DNA of 64,000 bases from Gonapodya sp. JEL0774. Lineage: Eukaryota; Monoblepharomycota; Monoblepharidomycetes; Monoblepharidales; Gonapodyaceae. The notes under the pieces are model-generated. The model made no database searches and had not been told where the DNA came from. It saw only the letters and a list, made by a program, of their open reading frames with translations. Location of the stretch: the NCBI GenBank assembly GCA_027604505.1, contig JADIIX010000045.1, positions 97,074-161,073 on the forward strand, written 5' to 3'. A program made the translations under genes and the position numbers. Positions within the stretch are counted from its first letter, which is position 1, and each line of letters starts with the position of its first letter. Shown one piece after another: positions 47,714 to 59,099 of this stretch.

Positions 47714-49114
47714 TCAACACCAGGTGTATTTCTCGTTCGCATACCACTCCACAATCATCTTTCCTTCCTCCCAGTCCTTGACTTCTTTGCAATCTGGTCC
47801 AAACCAGGAGAAGCACGACAGCTCGTCCTCCCTCTCCTGCACTTGGTATTCAATCCCACCAGGCACCTCTGCGGCGAGAGCTGCAGCAGCTTCGACCAAG
47901 CCCGTTTTAGACTCTGGCGACCATATCTTTAAATCCGCAATCTTGAGACGTCGCAACTCGTTGCAAACTGCCCGTAGGAGGTCCTGACAGAGAGTACGTG
48001 CGGTGGAGGATTGCTGCTCGGGAGTTCCTTCTCCTGGCTCTACTCGCATCCGCACAACGAAGGCTTCGGGAGTTTTGACATCCAAAAACAGCAGAGCAAA
48101 AGCGTAAGGAGATGTTTGAGGCGTTTCGGGACTCGCGGGGAGTGATCCAACCACGACACCGTAGGCCATTTGGTTCACTTGTTCATCGCTCATATGGCCA
48201 ACCTCGCGAGCGTAGAAGTTGCCACGTGTTGCGAACCATTCGTGGGATGGAGCAGTGACGCCAACAGCGGCAACACGAATCGTTTTTTCGGTTGGAGTGG
48301 TGGCACGGAGGCGGGCGTGAGCGGCAGGAAGGTCCCGGGTGATGAGAAGGTGATTGTCAAGGGGCATAAGCGTGACCGACTCTGAAAGAGTTAAAAGGCG
48401 GGTGGGGAAAGAGGATTTTGGTGAGGGTGAATCGATGGATTGGACAGTGAGTCGGAGCTGCCGGGATGGATAGGTGCGCCAGCCAAAGGTCTCATAAAAT
48501 TTGGGTCCGATATCGGAGTAGAGAGAGGAGGCGGTCTGCAAATAGTCAAGTTCGTGCGTGGGGAATGGTGTTGATAATGTTGGGAACGGTTTTCATTGAC
48601 GATAAAGAGCTTTCTCTATTCAAAATTGGAACTCACCAGCGCGAGCCTTTCTTTGCAGTCTTCCATTACCTTTTTCATCATAACCGAGGCATATCCGTTC
48701 TTTCTGTTCTTCTCTGGTGTGAAGACAGTTGCAATGCCGCCAATCTTCCCCTCACGGACGATTATGGATCCATCGTCCGCTTCCTCCGTATAATAAATTG
48801 GCCTTGTAAAATTCTCGCATGAGCACAGGTAAGGATTGTCCGGCTTTTGTAGGAGGTAAGTATAGCTGGTACGAGAGAACTCGTGAGCATAGAGCGCTTG
48901 CTCGCGGCGGATGTACAGCTCCCGAGTTAGATTCTTGCCGAAAGCCGTGACTGTCGGAGATTCTTATTCAGATCGATGGCAGTAGTAGAAAAAGCAAACG
49001 GAAAAAGAAAAAATCACAAGAAGCGTCGTTCGTCCACCCGATTTCCGTTGGATCCTCCGTGGACCTCAGAGTGTACTCGGAATCCACTTGCGGTGCTTTT
49101 TCGCTGATCGACAT
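47714..49114 (-). CDS. LYC1-like GNAT N-acetyltransferase
   Basis: Fungal GNAT acetyltransferase related to Yarrowia LYC1, the lysine N6-acetyltransferase of lysine breakdown. Exon 1 (49114-49018, MSISEKAPQVDSEYTLRSTE) joins in phase to the second exon beginning TAFGKNLTRELYIRREQA. The GNAT core follows: GKIGGIATVFTPEKNRKNGY and ASVMMKKVMEDCKERLAL (about 48780-48640), giving the beta-4/alpha-3 CoA region; the usual R/QxxGxG/A loop is here NRKNGYA. After the intron come LYSDIGPKFYETFGW, characteristic of this family, and a long C-terminal domain through IWSPESKTGL to SCFSWFGPDCKEVKDWEEG, ending at 47714. The substrate in this organism is not shown by the sequence. Confidence 0.8.
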
Positions 49115-49348
49115 TGGTTTTGCCAAGTGAAGTGTTTACAATTTGGAAGCATCGGGAACAATCTGATAAGTTCACATGTCGGGCAGGGAGCGGAAGCTCT
49201 TCCGTGTAACCATCGCAATCTCATCAAACACATTCACTATTATTACATACACTGCGCGTTGCCGTTGATGAAAGGTCTGAAAGGTCCTCCTGGAAGTCTC
49301 CAACTCAACACGAACAAACACAGTTCAAAACATTATCAAATCGCCGGG

Positions 49349-51487
49349 ATGCATGCAAGGCCACTCTCGAACAATCTTTCTAGGTCTGCCAACAACACGA
49401 TTTTCCAGTATCATGACGATTCGAAACATTCTTTCGATGCTTTCGCTCCTGGACCTGGCCGACTCGAGTGGGCTACTCAGCCGGATCCGTTTCGTGCTTT
49501 TGTTGATGCTGGTGTCACGAAGTTGAAACTTCCTCCATCACAGCATTCTGGAAAAATCAGCCGTCTGACGCACAGAGATTTGGTTGATGTTGATGTCCGA
49601 ACTCCACATTTGCCGATGGATCCCGAGGCTGTATCTGAGTTCCTCTACCACTCTGTTGCACTTAGTGCCTGGAAACGCGCCGGAAGTTCCAGATGGAGCT
49701 TGCGTGTGAATCCCTCTAGTGGTAGGCAGCATAAAAATCGCTTCTATTTGGAGTATGCTTCTGTTCTGAACCATATATGTTCAGGGAATCTCCACCCCAC
49801 ACAAACTTATCTTATTCTCCCAGCGCATATTGGCTTCCCTGGAGAAGAAAAAGCTCCCCCTCTTTCACTCCACCATTACCTTCCTCAAACCCACTCTCTT
49901 GAAGAACGTGCTCGGCTCTCCTCAACTTCTTCTTTGCATGCGTTACACAAGGCTCTCTTTCCCAGTGCGGTTCCATCTCCCGACTGGTTCGCTGTTGGGT
50001 TCACTTCTCTGACCTGGAACGAAACGTGGAAGTATGGTCTGAGAAGCTTTCGCTACTGCCAGCTTGACACAGGTCACGCCATTGCCGCGATAAGTATGGC
50101 ATCACGACTGTGCGGATGGCACTTGACTCCACTGTGGAACATTCCGAAGTCGATCCTATCGCTGTTGCTTGGAACAGACCGAGAAGCAGACTTTCATCCT
50201 TCTGAAAGAGAAGACGCAGAGCTGTTATTTGTGGTCTCCCGCTTAACGGAGGTGGACTCACCCCCGTTAAATGTTTGGGAAGAAGTGGCCTCGGAGCTCA
50301 TATTTACTTCCGGGCCAGCAACGGTGTCGTCCCCTCGCGGTCACGCAGACGATTATCCTTCTATTTCTAGAGTTTCTGCCGCCACCTCGTCTTCTGGCGA
50401 ATTCCTACCAACAACAACCGACGGGGAATTGCGCTCTCTTCCATGGCCAGAAGCTGCGAAAAATCCGTCAGATACCGTTTTTGCTTCTCATGTCATTCGC
50501 ACACGTCGATCAGCGGTCTCTTTTGATGATGATGCTGGTCCTCTTCCCCGCGATGTGTTCTTCTCTATTTTGTCGCGTCTGGTACCTGCCCTCAAGTATT
50601 GTGAGAATCTCACAGCAATCTCTGGGGTGCAACCTCCTTGGAATGTACCTTTCCCGGGCTCTCCTCGTATTCATTTGGTGCTGTTCGTGCACGACGTGGA
50701 CAGAATCCCCGCCGGCCTTTACGTTTTGAATAGAAGCTCATTTGATGTTGAGGCAGAGTTGAAGAATGCCATGCACCATGGTTTCGAGTGGGGAGATGTT
50801 GGTGGAGCCGGAAACATTCCACTCAGATGCTTGGCAAAGCGTGAGTTTACAGGACTTTGCGTAGTGTCTCGAGGGCTCACATTTTAGCTGAAGGAGATCT
50901 GAAGAAGATTGCTGGAGCTGTGTCTTGCTGGCAGGAAATTGGTTCAGACGTAAGTAATGTGTGAAGCCCTGGTCCAAAATGAAGCGTGGACTCACCAGGA
51001 TTGCATGCGTAAGTCCTTCTTCACCGTCTCTATGCTTGCCCAATTTGATGACTCTGACGAAGAACCGGACGGCAATTGGTACAGACGGTGAGGAATGCAT
51101 CGAGCTTGTTTCACGTCTCTCCACAGATATCTAGTATATGGTACGATCGAATTCAGAATTTTCTGGGAAGCTGGGCAGATTGGTCAAGTACTTTACTTGG
51201 AGGCCGAAAGGTATAGTATCCGCGGGACTGGCATAGGATGCTTTTTTGGTGGGTGAAGAGATCGTTCTCAACTTTAGACAGCATACGAAAGCTCTGCTGA
51301 TCCTCCACGCGATACAGATGACTCTATTCATGAACTGCTTGGACTTGGCACGCAAAATGGTGGAATACAGGAAGGGCATCACGCTAAGTGGCAAGTAATC
51401 TACAACTTCGCGGTGGGAAGTCCCGTCGAAGACAAACGATTGCAGAATGAAGAGGCATATGAGAGGTCGTCAGTATCTTCCCTCTGA
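49349..51487 (+). CDS. SagB-type (ThcOx) nitroreductase-family oxidoreductase
   Basis: FMN oxidoreductase of the SagB/ThcOx nitroreductase group. Landmarks: FQYHDDSKHSFDAFAPGPGR at the N-terminus; SLRVNPSSG followed by GNLHPTQTYLI (about 49700-49815) in the first nitroreductase half; RTRRSAVSFDDDAGPLP starting the second half; then SFFTVSMLAQFDD; IFWEAGQIGQVLYLEAERY, GTGIGCFF (51145-51250), DSIHELLGLG and a final FAVGSPVEDKRLQ, stop at 51487. In bacteria the family oxidises azolines in peptide natural products, but stand-alone fungal copies like this are uncharacterised; no partner cyclodehydratase lies nearby. The start at 49349 is chosen because family similarity begins just after it; 49268 is an alternative. 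A 63-base segment at 49721-49783 looks like an intron although it has no in-frame stop. Confidence 0.78.
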
Positions 51488-51610
51488 CGAACTTTGCGCT
51501 AAGTTAGTATGCCATGCAACAACAATAAAGCTCAAGCAAAGATCGTTTTTAGAGTTCTGCTGGTGAAGCATGGGGGTGTTAGCCACAGCAAAAAGATACA
51601 AACGGCGCAG

Positions 51611-52160
51611 ATGGCAGATACCGACTCAGGACGTCAAACACGATCCAACTCAGTGATTTCCAACCAATCTGATGGCGATCCGATGGCTGGGAACGGCAGG
51701 CGCCCGTCACTTGTGAGTCCAGTTTGAGCCGAATCACTCAACACTCTCAACTCTCTGGACACTTTCAAACCGTGGATTAGCTTGCATCAACTACGCTAGG
51801 GGCTCTCTTTTCCAAAAATCCGTTTAGCGCTTCTCAAGTGCCGTCGGTTTCCGGTGAGGGCTCGTCGCAGACTGTCCAATTTTCTTTCATAAATGTCTCC
51901 CATCAGTTACACAACCCAGCTTAACTCTTGGGACACATCCACAGGCCATGCCTGCCGGCCCCATGGGCTCTGGTGCAATCGCGCAATCTCCCCCCAAATC
52001 CCTTGCGGCCACTCTCCTTGGAATCAAAACTGAATCGCAAATCTCGATTAGTCCATCGAAATTGTCCGTGGATACGTCTTCTAAAGGAGAGGAGGACTCT
52101 AAGACTGGACGTCCTATCACCCCGATGGGAAAGAAGGTGAGGAGCTTCAATTCCTCTTGA
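51611..52160 (+). CDS. Small Ser-rich protein, unrecognised
   Basis: Three exons in perfect phase 0 (51611-51712, 51781-51873, 51945-52160) encode about 136 residues: MADTDSGRQTRSNSVISNQS, an RRPSL phosphosite-like segment, a short hydrophobic patch TLGALFSKNPFSASQ, and a tail with KSLAATLLGIKTESQISISP and TPMGKKVRSFNSS. No cysteines, membrane segment or signal peptide. The consistent splicing and the two short conserved-looking hydrophobic patches favour a real small regulatory-type protein. I recognise no family. It converges with the ARF exchange-factor gene. Confidence 0.55.
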
Positions 52161-52382
52161 CGCCAACCACGATCAACTATCATTTTGAATCAGATATTTG
52201 CCGGCGGCTTTGACATGACATCATATTAACTCCCATTTCTTGCTTGATATTTTCAAAATTTGGTGATTGGACTTTTCCTGATGATATGCAACTTCGGTGT
52301 TTATCTTGTTTTGTGGTTTTCGCAAGGAACTTGTCGGCATTGTACATTGGGCGAATATGTATTTGGCTCGCGAACAATACCA

Positions 52383-55300
52383 TCACGTTTGATCTTTCTC
52401 TTCTCCACCCGAACTGACAGAGTTCTTCCGTAACGTGGATGGCCCAAAGCTTTTGGTGGATGTTCTTCTACTCCCACCTTCAATGGCGCTCGACACGCCA
52501 CTTCCAACTATCTCCTTGTCCACGCTTCCGTCACTAGAGCCCACTTCTAACGACCTTGTGGATCTCGCCGCTCCAGCCATTGCCCCTTTTGCAAAGTCTA
52601 CAGCGCTCCTCAGAGTATCAGCAAACTTCCCAGACGTCAAGGAACTCTCACTACCCGTTGGCCCCTGTTGCTGTTGTTGTTCCATCATTGTCTTCTTCCG
52701 CTGCACATATAAGGCATGGAACGGACTCCCGTCAATGGCGCTCCGCAGCGCGAAGATCCAGTCCGCTGTGTCAGCTTCTGTGGGACACTGGAATAAATAA
52801 TACGTACGGCGAGCCACCTCCATACGGCCGTCTGAGGCTAGCTTGCACGCTTTGATTATACCAAGAGAGTGAGTAAAAGGACTTGGTGAAGGAGCAATGG
52901 TGGAACCGGATGTCGGGGACGCTGGAGGAGATACTTGCGACATTGCGGAAGGATTCATTGGGTTCCCGGTGAATGATCTGGCCGGTGACGTGCTAGTGGC
53001 AGAGGACAGGCTCGTGGCAGTAATTGTTCGTTCGTCTGGCGATGGTAGCAGCACGACATGTGCAGGGTCGCTCACTACTTCATTCGTGGGAGTGAGGAGT
53101 GGTCCTGCGGCTGTGGTGCCACCTGAAGGGGATGTGTGAACTAGGGTCGCCGAGGGAGATTGGCCGCCTTCCGCTACAGCCTCCGTTGACGATTCGTGGA
53201 GGGAGGAACGAGTGACACCACTCGCAAGTGGAGACAAGCCCAATTTGGGTGGCGACTCCGCCATAACTTTAGACAGTGGTGATGTCGACGACGAAGCGGA
53301 CCCAGAGGGCAAGGGTGGCAGCGACCTTGCTAATGACATGACAGAAGTAGATCCGGCGACAGTTGATGAGACCACAGAGTCCGTACCGGTTCGGTTGGGT
53401 CTCATTGCCGCAGCAGCTGCCTGCTGTTGCTCTGGGTCGTTGGTGATGATGAAATAACGGTGGCGGGATGAAAAAGATCGTGCAAAAGGGAGCCAGTCCT
53501 TGCTATCTCGGTCTGAGAAGGAGAACTCTTCTACGTGCAGGCCGTCGAGTGGAATAATGCCACGGGGCTTCTTGTCCTACAAGTAGGCAGAAAGGAAGAA
53601 CGACACTAACTTCAGCAACGGTAGGTAGCGCATGCTCTGGGTTGCACAATTGCACTTACCTTTGGGTCTTTGAAGTAGTACAGACAACCATTCACCAACA
53701 AACACCATCGCTTCCCCCATGTCCTTATCGCTCCGTCCTCTCCACTTTCCTTTAAGAGCCAACCCTGCTTTACGGCATTCGCAAACGTGTAGCTCGTATC
53801 GTTCAAGATATCGGAAACCGCCTCAAACTGCCCCGAATGCGTTTTGCGGTGATTCTTCCCACCCGTCTCAGCGTCTGCTAGCTTAATTTCATCGTGGAGG
53901 ATGCTATCGTAGATGTGCTGTGGAGTGAATGCTTCAGCGACAATGATCGGGCTCCATTGTGCTACGTTGGACTCACGTGTAACGTCTCCACTGGCAAATC
54001 CTTTCCACTATCAATACCTCTATTATTATTTACAAAACCTTGCTTGGTCATTTTGCGTTTGATAGCCGGATTATGAAGGTCCGTGTTTACTGAACGCGGG
54101 CCAGTCAATTACTCGCACCTTTCGACGAGCTATTCGAATCTCGTGGATTCCACTTACGCATTATAATCGAAAATGCCAGTACATAAGCCGTGTCAGCACT
54201 TCCGAACACTTCCTTATTGCAGTCGTGGTACCGCTGGGCGAACCGTTGCATCATGCGATCAATTTTTTGGGCTTCGCCGGGGAGACGGAAGCCGGCAAGA
54301 AAGGAGCTGTTTGAAAAAGTGGAAGCCGAGTTAGTGAGACACTTCGAGATAGCAAAGGAAAGGCGAAATTGACGACATGCTCCACCGCACCGGAGAGCTT
54401 GGTCGAACTGCATTCCTGTGAAATCATACAATCTCGCATACTCTCCCAAAACCTCTATATTGAAAGAGTTGCTGTAAAGACAATCGGTAAACGGCGTGTT
54501 GTGCAAACACAAAGGCACTCCCTCACAAAATCAGACTCACTGATCACCTAAATACTCTCCAATTCCAGATTTACTTAGTCTCCAGCCAGCACCTTCACCC
54601 TTCAGTTCCTTTCCTTCCTTGGACTCCTTTTCTTTCTCCCTATCGCCACCTTCCTCATACAAAAACCTCGCCACGCTCTGGACCGTCAGCTCGATCACGC
54701 CTCGTTCTGCGAGATATTTGAGACCAGCTTTAGGCGATATGGCGAATTTGCGCCGGCCCGCCAGAAGGGTATTATGGAGGGCACGCGCAGCGTCGGTAAT
54801 TGCAGATTGCTGGGGTGGGGGGCTGCACAGAGATAACATGGCTTTAATCTACACCGCATAACATTTATTGGGTTGAATGATCGAAAGAGCAGCACTCACC
54901 TCTCTCGGCCCAGCTCCCCCATTCTCCCTACGGTGCCACAAGCTCTACTTTGCGCCAAATTACTATCCGACCTGGCTGCCTTCAACCTCGCCGCTGCTAC
55001 CACCACGCCTACGGGGAAATGTTTACCGTCCTTCTGTTCCCGACCCTCCGTCACCGCACCGATGCCACTGGGATTCGCCGTCGCGGCTCTCACACGCTCC
55101 TTATCTCCACCAACGCTCGCCAACGACGTTCTCGATCCCGTCACGTCCTCTCCCGTCACCGATGCGATCTTCCCCGGAACACTCGGACCCCCGGCCGCTG
55201 CATTCACAGCACCCGCTGGTACAACGCCCCACAGTCTCCCCACGGCGTCGAGGAACGAGCCACGACGCTTGGGACGGTCCCGTTCCCGTACTGCCACGGT

Positions 55301-57266
55301 GGCGGAGTATGAGTGGGAGAGGGATGCGGAACCGGTTGCTGAGGTCGACACAGACTCTATAGAGCCCGGCATGGACGGATTGGCGTTGGATTGGTGCAGG
55401 ATGGAGTCGATATCGGGGACTTGAGATGACGGGGCAGGTCGCGAGGTGATGCCGATGGGTGTGGACGTGGAAGAGACCGTTGCTGAGCGAGTACGAGGGC
55501 GGTGGTGGGGGCTGGAGTTGGGACTTCGGGACACCGACCCGACGGGAGCTGGGTTGGTGGAGTCATCTGTGGCAGCGGGCGAGGGGACAGTTGCAGAGGT
55601 GGTCGGAGGGGCGGTAGAGGGATGGTCACTTTGTGATGGAAGGTTAGATATGTGTGAACTTCTGAGAATGGGAATGGAATCTGTAGGGAGAGGATTACGT
55701 GTGCGACATACCTGTCGTTCATAAAAAAGCTCAATGACTTCTTGAGGAACGAGAGTTTCGATGTGCTGGCAATTCGAACACCCGGTTCCCATCAGGATTT
55801 CAAATTGATTCAGAATGGTCTGGGTCCCAAAGGTGAACAAGCACTCAAAACAGACACTACACGGCTCACCTTCGCCACCCATCACCCTGAGCCTTGCTGT
55901 CTCCTTGTATCGAGGCAGTAGTTGGGTTGGCATCCGCATCTCCCAGAATTGTCCCCGTTGAACCCGTCATTACTCCCACGGAGCCCATTCCGCCAGCGGA
56001 AACGGTCTTACTTCTCCTCCTGGGCTTACTAGCACCTGCGTTGGCACTACACTGCAATATGTCACTGACAGGTGGAAGTGGAGTGACTGCATCGGCTGCA
56101 GCTGCGTCCGAGATTGTGGTTGGAGACTCACACGCTTGAGCTTGAGAGGAAGAAAAGATTGAGGCGGGACCACCTGGTGAGAGTGGAATGATGGTGGATC
56201 GTATGGAGAAGCGGGAGGATGAACGGACGGAAGCGGACCGTCGAGCATGCGAGGGTGCTGCGTCAGATGAACTCGAAATGGGGGCAGGTGTAGAAGAAGA
56301 GACAGAGGAGGTGCGTGTACGACTGCGTCGACGAGAGGCAGATCGTGACAAGCCTGGGTCTGTAGGATGAGATGAGGTTGGTGGGGAGGTTTGGGGTGGT
56401 GGGTACGAGGATACGGAGGGAAGGTCTGCGAGCACGTCGCGAGAGGAGCTCGACGTAGCAAGCGTAGAGTGATTTCGGACATGCGATGGGCCTTGATTTG
56501 TGCTGGTGGCATCGACACGTGCGGTAGAGGGAATGCAGGGGAGGTCTGCACTGTCTTCCGACGAAAGGAGATCCAGCGAAGCATTAACGAGAGCGGAAGA
56601 GGGTTCAGAGGAGTCAGACGGCACAGAAGATGGGTTGAGCACCAGCTGAGCTAAGACGGTTGGGGACGAGACGGACATTCGGCGAGCCAGCGGCACAGGT
56701 CGAGGCGTGGAATGTACGGGTGTAGGAGCCACAGATACTAGAGGCTCCGGCGGTGCAGCCATTGCAACGGATATAGAAGACAGAATATCGGGTATATCCG
56801 GAAGTGCTGATTGAGACGTCGTGTGGGAGACACGGTCCAACGGAACTTGGTCTGATGCCGCCGTCACCGATGATCTCACTAACACTACAACCTCTCCAGA
56901 TGCAGCTTGCTGACCACTCTCGTCACCTCTTTTTCGTTCAGTCTCTCTGCGGGGTCCGTCCAATCCCTGTTGTTGCTCCTCATCCTTACACCCACGTTGT
57001 CCCATGTCGCGCACCCTGTACCCCACGTTCTCCTGCCCCGTCCACGCATCCTCTTCACTCTCGAGCATTTCCATCCCGACAGTTACTGTCCGAGACTCGC
57101 CCATGGCGTGCGATACGGTGGCGTTGTTGGAAGGAGGAGATGTCCTGGACTCAGAGTTCGGAGAGGGTAAGGGTACAATGTCTCGGGATTCCCATCCTGT
57201 GGCACTTGTATCCTGGAGATGTTCCTGTGACGACGAGAGCTCCAGATCCGGGCCCATCGTGTCCAT
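52383..57266 (-). CDS. Sec7-PH ARF guanine-nucleotide exchange factor, PH domain split by an insert
   Basis: Activates ARF GTPases on membranes by GDP/GTP exchange. From 57266 the first about 800 residues are disordered. An in-frame CSVCFECLF…GCSNCQ stretch at 55865-55770 is probably intron. The Sec7 domain then runs from about 54770 to 54050: [52 protein letters not shown] with the catalytic Glu (about 54300-54250), [13 protein letters not shown] and NTDLHNPAI. The PH domain starts at about 53790 with [31 protein letters not shown], later [10 protein letters not shown]. It is then interrupted by about 185 Ser/Thr/Pro-rich residues and resumes with [20 protein letters not shown] and FALRSAI. 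IKACK-x-x-x-DGR is the cytohesin-type PH signature. A charged insert of about 25 residues also sits between VARFLY and LSKSGIG. Confidence 0.85.
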
Positions 57267-57727
57267 CGCCAGTCAGAGATGGCCCCGTAAAACTGAAGAC
57301 TGGTTTGGTGCATCTCCTATTTCGGAGTTTTAGGTTCTGCCGATCCATCCCACAAGCTAATGTATCTCCATCTGGGAATCAGGACCAGCAGGCTCGCTGG
57401 TGGCTGTAGAGCTTCATGTGATTACGATTACAGCAAGCGATGACACCACAAAATGGGAACGGTAGGCGGGTCGGTCATTTTTGAATTTGGACATAAAAGT
57501 TGCACAAGATTATTAGCGTGAACTACTTAGTGCACAGGGCCAAATGGAGCTTGTTGTTGAGTAGCTTAAAATGTGATTTGAGAACTCAGAATTGGTCACA
57601 CGTAGCTACTTTAGTTTGCCCCCGTTTGTCTGATATCCAGAGTGAAGCTCGACTTATCTATGGAGTCGTAGCCTCCTATGTACATGTACTTCAGTGCACT
57701 TGTCATTGAATGACATGCGTCCTTAGC
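57267..57727. other. Intergenic
   Basis: Upstream of the Sec7-PH gene and downstream of the GFA gene, both on the minus strand. No gene or repeat was seen. Confidence 0.4.
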
Positions 57728-58599
57728 CTATGGCCTACGATGAAAGTAATTTCTCGCTCCTGCAGCGATCAGTGCCGTGAGAATCCACAGACTCCAGTAT
57801 TTCGCCCTCAAAGGCTCGAGAAGACTCTGCAAGGTGCTTGCTTCTGGAATGGGCACAAGCCGGTCAGATCCCATCATGAGTGCCGGCCTGTCGAGGTACT
57901 TTGGCACTCCATCCATAATGCACGAGGGTGTGAGGAATGTGTCGAGTTGGCTTTCACAGTACACGCTTTCGGAAGAGGTGTGGTTGGACAACTAGGAGGA
58001 CTCGAGAGCTGGTCAGGCTCACTTCGAAGCAAGGACTCACTGAGCCATCGGCTTAAACCAGCCAATTCCGCGGTCACTGGAGGTGGTGGGAAACAGAGTA
58101 CGCACGTCGAATTGAGCAGGAGGGTGGATGAAGATTGGAACGTGGCTTTTGTGGCAGTGGCAGTGGTGGGGAACAGTTGAGCTTCAGCACTTCCGGCAGC
58201 AGCGGAACAAGCAATCACCATTTCGAGCACGAATGCCGTACGGTTTTATCTGCGCTGTCTGGATCCGAGGTGTATGTATCGGTAGATCCCTGCACGATAA
58301 CATCGGCCGCTTTGAAAATGGCAGCTTCACTCATTGGAGCGGAGTGGATTCGTGTGCAGTCTGTGCAGTGGCAGATGGTCATCATGATCGGAGGGGCGAG
58401 TGTTATGAGCTGAGATGTAACGTGTAGAAGATACCATCAGCAAAGACGAGCTCGAGAAAGGTTTGAGGATTGCTTATAGATTGCTAGCGACAGGAGCTCC
58501 CTCTCCTAGCATATCTGTCTTAGATGATTGGGGTTAAGAATATTGTCTCGTCGAGCACACCTTTACGTTTCCGCAAGGACAGGAAAACTGGCGGAACAT
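57728..58599 (-). CDS. GFA/CENP-V-type zinc protein with C-terminal membrane anchor
   Basis: Four phase-consistent exons (58599-58561, 58409-58219, 58145-58041, 57965-57728) encode about 190 residues. The GFA (glutathione-dependent formaldehyde-activating enzyme-like) zinc ligands are all visible: SCPCGNVK, TICHCTDCTR, and HSCSKCHVPIF, with the third Cys pair created by the splice at 58219/58145. Family features follow: HVYCESQLDTF and DGVPKYLDRP. After the domain comes a linker and one hydrophobic segment, YWSLWILTALIAAGARN, with a short basic end (YFHRRP). This makes a predicted tail-anchored or C-terminally anchored protein; most GFA proteins are soluble. The reaction is unknown: the family name is historical, and many members have no proven enzyme activity. 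The start at 58599 puts the first CxC at residue 7, as is common. Confidence 0.78.
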
Positions 58600-59099
58600 T
58601 CTGAAAGCGGGGAGATTGACCAAAAACGCGCGTGACAACTATGTGCGTGGAGCGTTAAGCGTGGCAGCAGATGAAGGAAAGGACACGTGTTCTTCGGGAT
58701 GGTGCGGGACTGGTGCCACAACCGGAATAGGAACCTACGCTTCTGCAAGCGTATCTGAATTTCAATCCGGGGGCAGGCCGCCATCTATGTTGGCCATCAA
58801 ATAGTCAAAATAAAAGGCGGACGAATGGGTGTCCCTGTGGCCACTGTATTGCGGATGGCAGCGGGACAAGTCCCAGCCTGTCGGAGGTGTAAATGGATTC
58901 GCCGGAGCTGCAGACATAGCGTCACTATTAATGTCGCTTTCATGCTCAAAGGAAACGGAGGTGGCTGATGGCGTACATTTAACTGGAACAAGAACGCAAG
59001 GAACTGCTTCGGCCATTGGCCTTGGGTATGAGAAGAAGAACAGCCCTCGACAGACCCAATCAACGAAACAGAAAATTCGATTTCAATTTTCGCTTTTTG
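58600..59099. other. Divergent promoter region
   Basis: Lies between the GFA gene (leftward) and the DUF2009 gene (rightward). Open frames on both strands (for example minus 59016-58762) have no recognisable content or consistent splicing, so I call no gene. Confidence 0.4.

Noticed and set aside
49088-49348. N-terminal extension of the nitroreductase frame to 49088
   Set aside because: It overlaps the start of the divergent acetyltransferase gene (49114) and lacks family similarity; the ATG at 49349 is preferred.
55770-55880. Cys-rich stretch CSVCFECLF…GCSNCQ in frame with the ARF exchange-factor gene, zinc-finger-like
   Set aside because: It is bounded by a gtgagccg donor and a ttgccag acceptor, so it is more likely an intron than a zinc-binding domain.
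58762-59016. 84-codon minus-strand open frame upstream of the GFA gene
   Set aside because: The GFA gene has a good start at 58599 and complete domain without it, and the frame has no recognisable content.
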